From Bacteroidaceae bacterium (GTDB taxonomy: Bacteria; Bacteroidota; Bacteroidia; Bacteroidales; Bacteroidaceae): a stretch of 32,619 bases of DNA. The notes beneath the pieces are model-generated. The model searched no databases. It was given only the letters and a program-made list of their open reading frames with translations, and had not been told where the DNA came from. Position 1 is the first letter of the stretch, and each line of letters begins with the position of its first letter. Where the stretch lies: the NCBI GenBank assembly GCA_017938245.1, contig JAGBBX010000041.1, forward strand, positions 1 through 32,619, in the 5' to 3' direction. The position numbers and the translations under genes are program-made. Shown piece by piece: positions 16,715 to 23,717 of the stretch.

Positions 16715-17122
16715 TTTCCTCAGCGTTAATCTTAGCGAACAATAGGGGCGATTTCCAATCGCCCGCACAAGCAATGAAAAAAGCAATAAACATCAATGAT
16801 TTTCCTCAGCGTTAATCTTCGCGAACAGTAGGGGCGATTTCCAATCGCCCGCACAAGCAATGAAAAAAGCAATGAATATCAATGATTTCCCTCAGCGTTA
16901 ATCTTCGCGAACAGTAGGGGCGATTTCCAATCGCCCGAACAAGCAACGAAAAAAGCAATGAATATCAATGATTTTCCTCAGCGTTATTCTTCGCGAACAG
17001 TAGGGGCGATTTCCAATCGCCCGCACAAGCAATGAAAAAAGCAATGAATATCAATGATTTTCCTCAGCGTTAATCTTCGCGAACATTTCGGGCGATTGAA
17101 AATCGCCCCTACAAGCAATGAA
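16715..17122. repeat. Tandem array of the 86-bp hairpin repeat
   Basis: Four full units, 16715-16800, 16801-16886, 16887-16972 and 16973-17058, each exactly 86 bp, differ by a few bases, and a fifth is partial (17059 to about 17122). Each carries GGGCGATT-tcc-AATCGCCC. The last has the hairpin and its flanks in the opposite orientation (TTTCGGGCGATT-gaa-AATCGCCCCTAC). The array lies between the nqrF terminator and the promoter of the 945-aa gene. No protein or RNA gene is recognised in it. Confidence 0.9.
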
Positions 17123-17129
17123 AACTGCA

Positions 17130-17174
17130 TCTAAAAACAACAAACCGAGCAACCTGAAGATTGCTCGGTTTGTT
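17130..17174 (-). terminator. Rho-independent terminator of the nqr operon
   Basis: A 14-bp perfect stem, AACAAACCGAGCAA / TTGCTCGGTTTGTT, with an 8-nt loop is followed on the minus strand by GTTTTTAG. It begins 14 bp after the nqrF stop. Confidence 0.85.
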
Positions 17175-17188
17175 ATCTGATAATGCTA

Positions 17189-18451
17189 TTAAGCACCAAA
17201 GTTGTCGTACATAATAGACTTCTCCTCTACACCAAGGTCGGTGAGCATATTCACCACAGCCTTTGACATAGGGCCGGGACCACACATATAGTACTCGATA
17301 TCCTCGGGAGCCTCGTGGTTCTTCAGATAAGTCTCGTAGATTACCTGATGCACAAAGCCCGGAGTATATTTTACGCCTGCTGCATCGGCAGCGGGGTCGG
17401 GACGGTCGAGTGCAAGGTGGAATGTGAAGTTGGGGAAATCCTTCTCCAACTGCAAGAAGTCCTCAAGGTAGAATACCTCGTTAAGCGCACGTGCACCGTA
17501 GAAATAGGTCATTGTACGGTCGGTAGTCTTCAGAGTCTTTGTCATATGCATAATCTGCGCACGCAAAGGAGCCATACCGGCACCACCACCTACCCACATC
17601 ATCTCTTTCTTAGAGTCGAAGATGGGATGGAAGTCTCCGTAAGGACCACTCATAATAACCTTGTCACCGGGTTTCAGTGTAAAGATATATGATGATGCAA
17701 TACCACAGGGTACATCCATAAAGCCCGAACGGTCGGGTTTGAAAGGAGGTGTTGCAATACGTACGGTAAGCATAATACGGTCGCCCTCGGCAGGATAGTT
17801 AGCCATAGAGTAAGCACGTATTGTAGGCTCGGTGTTCTTGCACTTTAGACCAAGCAGACCAAATTTCTCCCAAGCGGGCAGATACTCGTCGGTGATAAGG
17901 CTCTTGTCGATGTCCTTATCGTAGTCCATCTCGTATGCAGGAATCTTAATCTGTGCGTATGAACCGGGCACGAAGTCCATATGCTCACCGGGAGGCAATG
18001 CCACGATAAACTCCTTGATAAAGGTAGCGACGTTCTTATTAGAGATAACCTCGCACTCCCACTCTTTAACACCCATTACCGACTCGGGTACCTTGATAGA
18101 TACGTCGTTCTTGAGCTTCACCTGACAACCGAGACGCCAATGGTCTTGCTGCTCTTTGCGTGAGAAGTGTCCCTTCTCCGAGGGGAGAATCTCGCCTCCA
18201 CCCTCTACTACCTGACACCTACACTGTGCACAAGAACCCTTACCACCACAAGCCGAGGGAAGGTAAATGCCATTCTCGGCAAGAGTGCCGAGCAGTGTTC
18301 CACCTGCTGCAACCTCAACGGTATTCTCACCGTTAATGGTAACCTTTACATTACCCGAGGGGAGCAGATATTTCTTAGCCACCAACAGTATAACCACCAA
18401 CAGAAGGATGATTACAAGAAAGACGGCTATACTTGCCAATATTAGTTTCAT
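17189..18451 (-). CDS. nqrF: Na+-NQR subunit F, NADH-oxidising flavoprotein with 2Fe-2S cluster
   Basis: 420 residues, the usual NqrF length. NqrF is the entry point of the Na+-translocating NADH:quinone oxidoreductase: it oxidises NADH on the cytoplasmic side through FAD and a 2Fe-2S cluster. Residues 3-25 are the single N-terminal membrane helix. The ferredoxin domain has C68, C74, C77 and C109 in the CGGKGSCAQC arrangement. The FAD site is RAYSMANYP, and the NAD-binding reductase domain shows GGGAGMAPLRAQ and YYMCGPGPM near the C-terminus. It is the last gene of nqrABCDEF, 24 bp after nqrE, and ends at a strong terminator. Confidence 0.97.
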   Translation of the reverse strand: MKLILASIAVFLVIILLLVVILLVAKKYLLPSGNVKVTINGENTVEVAAGGTLLGTLAENGIYLPSACGGKGSCAQCRCQVVEGGGEILPSEKGHFSRKEQQDHWRLGCQVKLKNDVSIKVPESVMGVKEWECEVISNKNVATFIKEFIVALPPGEHMDFVPGSYAQIKIPAYEMDYDKDIDKSLITDEYLPAWEKFGLLGLKCKNTEPTIRAYSMANYPAEGDRIMLTVRIATPPFKPDRSGFMDVPCGIASSYIFTLKPGDKVIMSGPYGDFHPIFDSKKEMMWVGGGAGMAPLRAQIMHMTKTLKTTDRTMTYFYGARALNEVFYLEDFLQLEKDFPNFTFHLALDRPDPAADAAGVKYTPGFVHQVIYETYLKNHEAPEDIEYYMCGPGPMSKAVVNMLTDLGVEEKSIMYDNFGA

Positions 18452-18475
18452 AATCTATATTTCTTAAGTGGTTAA

Positions 18476-19102
18476 TTACATTTTAATACCCGAGAAGCAC
18501 ATAAATGCCAATGCCATCAATCCTACAGTGATGAAAGCAATACCCAATCCGCGAAGAGGCTTGGGGACAATGCAGTACTCCATCTTCTCACGTATAGCGG
18601 CAAAAAGCACAATAGCCAGCATCCAACCAAGACCCGAACCAAGAGCATAAGCGATTGAATCCCAAACATTGAGAATTGCCTGTGAGTTACCTGCATCCAT
18701 TGCTATACGCTGCTGCATAAAGAGCGAGCCACCCATAATAGCACAGTTTACAGCAATCAAAGGAAGGAAGATACCAAGTGAAGCATAGAGAGAGGGAGAG
18801 AAACGCTCTACAATCATCTCGACCAACTGCACGATACCTGCAATAACCGCAATAAAGAGGATAAATGCAAGGAACGAGAGGTCGACACCCTCGATAATAG
18901 CATCGGGACCCAACACCTTTGTCTGCAACAGATAGTTAACGGGAAGTGTTATAAGCTCTACGAATGTAACCGCAAGACCAAGACCGATAGCAGTCTTAAC
19001 GCTCTTTGATACAGCCAAGTATGAGCACATACCAAGGAAGAAGGCAAACACCATATTGTCCACGAAAATCGAACGGACAAACAAACTAAAGAAATGTTCC
19101 AT
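18476..19102 (-). CDS. nqrE: Na+-NQR subunit E, membrane protein
   Basis: 208 residues with about six hydrophobic segments, typical of the NqrE/RnfA family. Cys26 ([10 protein letters not shown]) and Cys120 ([10 protein letters not shown]) match the conserved cysteines that, with those of NqrD, bind the intramembrane iron centre in characterised enzymes. The subunit helps carry electrons across the membrane during Na+ pumping. It sits 34 bp after nqrD and 24 bp before nqrF. Confidence 0.97.
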   Translation of the reverse strand: MEHFFSLFVRSIFVDNMVFAFFLGMCSYLAVSKSVKTAIGLGLAVTFVELITLPVNYLLQTKVLGPDAIIEGVDLSFLAFILFIAVIAGIVQLVEMIVERFSPSLYASLGIFLPLIAVNCAIMGGSLFMQQRIAMDAGNSQAILNVWDSIAYALGSGLGWMLAIVLFAAIREKMEYCIVPKPLRGLGIAFITVGLMALAFMCFSGIKM

Positions 19103-19136
19103 AAATAAATCTCCTTTCTATTCTGTATCAACTAAT

Positions 19137-19769
19137 TTAATTCTCTTGCAGACTCTTATCCTTGGCACGCTGCACCCAGATGATGCAGGCAATCAGGAAG
19201 AATGCCATAGGAGCCATAAGCATAAGACCGTTGTTCATATAACCCATCTCGTACAAAGCATCGGGAACCACCTGAATATCGAACAATGTTCCCGAACCAA
19301 AGAGTTCGCGGAAGAATGCCACGATAACAAGGATAAGAGCATATCCCACACCATTACCTATACCATCGAGGAACGATGCCCAAGGGCCATTCTGCATAGC
19401 AAAAGCCTCGAGACGTCCCATAAGGATACAGTTGGTAATGATAAGACCGATGTAAACCGACAGCTGCACACTTATGTCGTATGCAAATGCCTTAAGAACC
19501 TCGCTCACCATTGTCACAAGAGCTGCAACAACCACCAACTGTATGATAATACGGATACGATTGGGAATAGTGTTACGAATGAGCGAAATGATAACGTTGG
19601 CCATAGCCACGATAATGGTAACCGAAAGACCCATTACCACAGCAGGCGCCAATTTACTTGTTACGGCAAGAGCCGAACAGATACCCAACACCTGCAATGT
19701 TACAGGGTTATTCTTAAGCAGAGGGCTTGTCAGCGCCTCTTTGTTTTTACTTGAAAAAAGCTCTGCCAT
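19137..19769 (-). CDS. nqrD: Na+-NQR subunit D, membrane protein
   Basis: 210 residues, multi-spanning, NqrD/RnfE family. Cys31 (VLGICSALAVT) and Cys114 (ITNCILMGRLEAFA) are the conserved pair expected to share the iron centre with NqrE. It starts 3 bp after the nqrC stop, implying coupled translation. Length and motifs are ordinary for the family. Confidence 0.97.
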   Translation of the reverse strand: MAELFSSKNKEALTSPLLKNNPVTLQVLGICSALAVTSKLAPAVVMGLSVTIIVAMANVIISLIRNTIPNRIRIIIQLVVVAALVTMVSEVLKAFAYDISVQLSVYIGLIITNCILMGRLEAFAMQNGPWASFLDGIGNGVGYALILVIVAFFRELFGSGTLFDIQVVPDALYEMGYMNNGLMLMAPMAFFLIACIIWVQRAKDKSLQEN

Positions 19770-19772
19770 AAT

Positions 19773-20627
19773 TTATTCCTCCACTGATTTTACTGATTCA
19801 ACATTTGTATTAGACTGCTTGCCGGCGAGATAGCTCTTGTAATTATTCAAGCACTTATCAAGCATTGCATTTACACCGTTACAGGTGATTGTGGCACCCG
19901 AGATTGAGTTAACCTCGACAGCCTCGTTATTAAGGCGACCCTTAACAGTCTTTAAAACTTCATTGCCCGAGAAGAGACTCTTACCGTCGAAAAGTTTTGT
20001 AAACTTTTCGCTTGCAATCTCGGCACCAAGACCGGGAGTCTCACTTGCGTGAGAGAAATAGGCTCCGTAGATGGTGTTACCATCGCTGTTTACTGCCATA
20101 TAACCCCAGATGCCACCCCAAAGACCCTGACCGGTCATAGGAATAACATATTTCTCCTCGCCGTTAACCTCACATACGTAGATGGGCAGATTGTCAGCTG
20201 TGATAGCGTCGTTAGGAACATCGAAACCACCCTCGGCTTTAACCTCACTACCTGCCGCGTTGATAACAGCATCTCTCTTAACAACTTTCTCGTACTCGGC
20301 CTTTGCATCCTTTACATCCTTGATGTGGAGTGAAGAGAGAATCTGCTTCATCTTGTCGAGCTTGATATTCTCATCCTGCATAGGCTTAAGTGCCGATGAA
20401 ACACCGGCCAACATAAATGCTACAATAACCACTACGATGGCGGCATAAATAATAGCATAAAAGTCGCTATTGGTATTCAGTCCCTTCTTCTTGGGAGCAT
20501 CGGGCGCAGCTTCCTCCTTGAACTGGTCTTTTCCGGCCTTGCACAGAGGACACACGTCGGGTGCACTACTGCCTTCGTGCACATATCCGCATACTTTGCA
20601 AATATATTTTTTTGCTGCCATATCCAT
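19773..20627 (-). CDS. nqrC: Na+-NQR subunit C with N-terminal rubredoxin-like domain
   Basis: 284 residues. The C-terminal part is NqrC: a membrane helix at about 54-80, then an FMN-binding domain with the SGATIT motif, whose Thr (about residue 246) is the covalent FMN site in this family. The unusual part is residues 1-40: YICKVCGYVHEGSSAPDVCP then LC, with C10, C13, C26 and C29 in the CxxCGY-x-CPxC pattern of the rubrerythrin-type rubredoxin Fe(Cys)4 domain. NqrC normally begins close to its membrane helix. The domain should face the cytoplasm, and an electron-transfer or sensing role is inference. The start overlaps the nqrB stop by one base (TAATG). A second ATG two codons later (20621) is possible and also keeps the domain. 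Confidence 0.95.
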   Translation of the reverse strand: MDMAAKKYICKVCGYVHEGSSAPDVCPLCKAGKDQFKEEAAPDAPKKKGLNTNSDFYAIIYAAIVVVIVAFMLAGVSSALKPMQDENIKLDKMKQILSSLHIKDVKDAKAEYEKVVKRDAVINAAGSEVKAEGGFDVPNDAITADNLPIYVCEVNGEEKYVIPMTGQGLWGGIWGYMAVNSDGNTIYGAYFSHASETPGLGAEIASEKFTKLFDGKSLFSGNEVLKTVKGRLNNEAVEVNSISGATITCNGVNAMLDKCLNNYKSYLAGKQSNTNVESVKSVEE

Positions 20628-21814
20628 TAATTCTTTTTGGTTAAACGACGTGCACGGGCATTTACATTAGCCTGCACAACACAATAATCGATAAAGGGCG
20701 CCGTTACGTTCATAAGCAGAATCGCGAGCATCATACCCTCGGGATAACCGGGGTTGAGTACACGGATAAGGATTGCCATAGCACCGATACCGAAGCCATA
20801 GATATACTTACCGGTCTCGGTACGCGCTGCTGTAACAGGGTCGGTAGCCATAAACACAGCACCGAAGCAGAAGCCACCCAAGATAAGATGCTGCCAATAG
20901 GGAACCTGAGCAACAGGATTATCGGGCAAAGCAGCCTCAAATACCAACGACATTGCAATACCACCAACGAACACGCTTGCCATAACCTTCCAGCTTGCTA
21001 CACCACTCCAAAGGAGGATGACAGCACCTATTGCAATGGCAATAACGCTTGTTTCACCGATAGAACCGGGCATAAGACCCGAAAGCATATCACAGGTAGA
21101 GAGCGCTGCGCCTGCTGCACCTGTAGCCTCGGCACCGTTAGCCGCAAACTGAAGTGCTGTAGCGCAGGTGTAACCGTCGGGGAGGTCACAACCAAGACCG
21201 AAGATAGACTCGGTAGCCACCCAAACAGTGTCGCCCGAGATAACCGCAGGATAAGCAAAGAAGATGAATGCACGTGCAATGAGTGCAACGTTTACGATGT
21301 TCATACCTGTACCACCGAATACCTCCTTGGCAAAGATTACCGAGAAAGCGGTAGCAATGGCAAGTACCCAAAGGGGACAGCCGGCAGGAACAATCATAGG
21401 AATAAGAAGACCCGATACAAGGAATCCCTCGTGAATCTCCTCCTTTTTAATCTGAGCCGCAATGAACTCGATACCAAGACCAACGCCGTATGAGACAACA
21501 ATCTTGGGCAACATAACCATAAGTCCGAAGAGGAACATCTGAATGAATGTACCCTCCTGACCTGCTGCCAAATAGTTCTGATAGCCGATATTATACATAC
21601 CAACAAGCAGAGCGGGCAGCAACGCAATGACAACGAACGACATAATGCGCTTGCTGTCGATGGCATCGTGAATATTAACGCCACTCTTCGCAGTATCGTT
21701 GGGCACGTAAAGGAATGTCTCCATTCCATCGAATACCGAGCGCAGAGCGCTTAGTTTTCCGCCCTCCTCGAAGTTAGGCTTAATTTTATTAAGGTAATTT
21801 CTCAATATTTTCAT
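20627..21814 (-). CDS. nqrB: Na+-NQR subunit B, main membrane subunit
   Basis: 395 residues with about ten hydrophobic segments. NqrB holds covalent FMN, riboflavin and part of the Na+ path, and faces the quinone site. The FMN attachment motif appears as DGYTCATALQ with Thr219, where many family members read SGAT, so a Cys replaces the Gly here. The acceptor Thr is retained. It follows nqrA by 46 bp and overlaps nqrC by one base. FMN attachment needs the flavin transferase ApbE, which is not encoded in the window. Confidence 0.96.
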   Translation of the reverse strand: MKILRNYLNKIKPNFEEGGKLSALRSVFDGMETFLYVPNDTAKSGVNIHDAIDSKRIMSFVVIALLPALLVGMYNIGYQNYLAAGQEGTFIQMFLFGLMVMLPKIVVSYGVGLGIEFIAAQIKKEEIHEGFLVSGLLIPMIVPAGCPLWVLAIATAFSVIFAKEVFGGTGMNIVNVALIARAFIFFAYPAVISGDTVWVATESIFGLGCDLPDGYTCATALQFAANGAEATGAAGAALSTCDMLSGLMPGSIGETSVIAIAIGAVILLWSGVASWKVMASVFVGGIAMSLVFEAALPDNPVAQVPYWQHLILGGFCFGAVFMATDPVTAARTETGKYIYGFGIGAMAILIRVLNPGYPEGMMLAILLMNVTAPFIDYCVVQANVNARARRLTKKN

Positions 21815-21860
21815 ACGATTATTTTTTATCTTACATTAAAAATCCGATAATATTCTCGTA

Positions 21861-23210
21861 TTAGCACATCTCGGCACGCAGTTTGTCGAGACCCTCGCGT
21901 ACGATGCGCTGAAGCTCGAGCTTCGATGAATCGACAAACTCGCAAAGTGCAAAGTCCTCGGGAGCAACCTCGTAGATACCAAGTTCCTCCATCTTGTCGA
22001 TATTGCCTGTGATGATAGCTTTAATAAGGTACTCGGGATAGATGTCCATAGGGAACACCTTGTCGTACTCGTTCGACATAATCATATGGCGCTCACCACC
22101 CTTGATACGAGCATCGATAGTGTACTCGCGCTTGGGGCAAAGCCAGCTGAAATAACTGCGGCTTGTACTGAACATAGAGAAACGGGGAGCAATCCAACCG
22201 AACATCTCGTCGCCGTCCATAATCTCGGGAATAACTGTTACCTCGGTAGAGAAAGCACCCAAGAAGCCATCGGCTGTGGTCTTTTTACCTGTAAGAACGT
22301 TACCATCGATGATACGCAGCTCGTGCTCGTTAGAGAGACGACCATCGAGAAGAGTTGTCAGCTGTGCACCAAGAATCACCTTGCTGTAAGAGGGATTCTT
22401 AACCTCGCTACCGGCAAGCGCAATGGTACGAGTAAAGTCAACTTTACCCTTGTTAAAGAGGCGACCAATGAAGATTACCTCCTCGGCACCGATTGTCCAC
22501 ACAATCTCGCCCTTGTTAATGGGAGCTACGTGGTTAATCTGAACACCTACGTTACCTGCGGGGTGAGGGCCCTTAAAAGCAGTTGTCTTGACATTCTTTG
22601 CTACGTTCAGCGCTGTCGCCTTTTGCTCGGTGCTTACACCAAGATGAACGGGAGCGATGCGTGAGAGAGCATCGAGACCAGTCTGGAAGTCCTCCTCGTT
22701 ACCCTTGAGAGCAACCTCGAAGTCTACCGCCAAAGGCTTTGAATCGAAAGTCGAAACAAAGATACCTCGGGGAGTATCGGCAGGGGTAGCAATCACATCA
22801 TACGGTCTCTGACGCAGGAAAGCAAACAGACCGGCTTTCAGAAGGTCGGCTTTTACATCCTCGGCCGAGAGTGAAAGGACATCTTTTGCCTTACACTCAA
22901 CCGACTCGAACTTACCGTCCGACTCAACTACAACGCTCAGTACACGTCTTCTCTCGCCGCGGTTAACCGCAACAACTTTTCCACTCACAGGCGAAACAAA
23001 TCGCAGTTCGGGAGCATTTTTGTCTACAAACAAGGCATCACCGGCTTTAACGGTATCCTCGGGCTTTACAACAACCTTAGGAGTAACTCGTGTAAAATCG
23101 GCGGGCATCAGGGCATACAGCTTGGCTGCGCCAACGGATGTCATCTCGGCTACAGGTGCGCCTTTTAGTTTGATATCCAATCCCTTAGAAATTTTTACGA
23201 CTCTATGCAT
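21861..23210 (-). CDS. nqrA: Na+-NQR subunit A
   Basis: 449 residues, standard NqrA length. It starts MHRVVKISKGLDIKLKGAP, the family's typical beginning, and ends EGLDKLRAEMC. NqrA is the soluble cytoplasmic-side subunit linked to quinone binding. GPHPAGNVGVQINHVAPINK and the Pro/Gly-rich PAFSM-like segment IAPRFSMFSTSRSYFSW are conserved-looking stretches. It is the first gene of the operon and has its own upstream promoter box. Confidence 0.97.
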   Translation of the reverse strand: MHRVVKISKGLDIKLKGAPVAEMTSVGAAKLYALMPADFTRVTPKVVVKPEDTVKAGDALFVDKNAPELRFVSPVSGKVVAVNRGERRRVLSVVVESDGKFESVECKAKDVLSLSAEDVKADLLKAGLFAFLRQRPYDVIATPADTPRGIFVSTFDSKPLAVDFEVALKGNEEDFQTGLDALSRIAPVHLGVSTEQKATALNVAKNVKTTAFKGPHPAGNVGVQINHVAPINKGEIVWTIGAEEVIFIGRLFNKGKVDFTRTIALAGSEVKNPSYSKVILGAQLTTLLDGRLSNEHELRIIDGNVLTGKKTTADGFLGAFSTEVTVIPEIMDGDEMFGWIAPRFSMFSTSRSYFSWLCPKREYTIDARIKGGERHMIMSNEYDKVFPMDIYPEYLIKAIITGNIDKMEELGIYEVAPEDFALCEFVDSSKLELQRIVREGLDKLRAEMC

Positions 23211-23243
23211 ATAATTTGAGTTACGTTAGTACATTATATTCCG

Positions 23244-23251
23244 CAAAATTA
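23244..23251 (-). promoter_or_regulatory. -7 promoter box TAATTTTG for the nqr operon
   Basis: TAATTTTG on the minus strand, followed by CGG, fits TAnnTTTG about 35 nt upstream of nqrA. That gives a much shorter leader than the surface-protein genes have. No clear -33 element. Confidence 0.5.
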
Positions 23252-23374
23252 CAGAAATTTTTCTTTATTATTATCATCATTTGGGCACAAATATTTTCAT
23301 AAACAAAAAAAAGTTTATTTATTGTTAAAAAAAGAGGTAATGATAGCGCGTGCTGACATACTCCATCCACTACA

Positions 23375-23650
23375 GCGTTATTCTTTGCGAACATTTCGGG
23401 CGATTGAAAATCGCCCGCACAAGCAATGAAAAAAGCAATGAATATCAATGATTTTCCTCAGAGGTAATCTTCGCGAACATTTCGGGCGATTAAAAATCGC
23501 CCCTACAAGCAATAAAAAAGCGATTTCCAATCGCCCGCACAAGCAATGAAAAAAGCAATGAATATCAATGATTTTCCTCAGAGTTATTCTTTGCTAACAT
23601 TTCGGGCGATTAAAAATCGCCCCTACAAGCAATGTCTATTTCATCAATGA
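23375..23650. repeat. 86-bp hairpin repeats, partly inverted and truncated
   Basis: Hairpins start at 23398 and 23484 (86 bp apart) and at 23604. Between them lies a truncated unit whose hairpin lacks its first two bases (AAGCGATT-tcc-AATCGCCC, from 23518). The 23518 and 23604 hairpins are again 86 bp apart, so one unit is cut down to 34 bp. Loops are gaa, aaa, tcc and aaa. This fills the gap between nqrA and the terminator of the next gene. Confidence 0.85.
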
Positions 23651-23660
23651 CTTACCAAAC

Positions 23661-23695
23661 AAAAAAAAGGCGGCGTGCCTTAAAGCACACCGCCC
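23661..23695 (-). terminator. Rho-independent terminator of the 23718-27485 gene
   Basis: Stem GGCGGCGTGC / GCACACCGCC (one G-U pair) is followed by TTTTTTTT on the minus strand. It is a sibling of the GGCAGCGTG terminators. Confidence 0.85.
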
Positions 23696-23717
23696 ATAAT
23701 ATTCGGAATTAAGTTAA

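Noticed and set aside
16562-16786. 74-aa leftward frame upstream of the 945-aa gene
   Set aside because: It lies in the AT-rich leader and promoter region and runs into the repeat array, with low-complexity composition and no start signal.
16715-17122. CRISPR array
   Set aside because: The 86-bp units are contiguous near-identical copies without variable spacers, and no cas genes are nearby.
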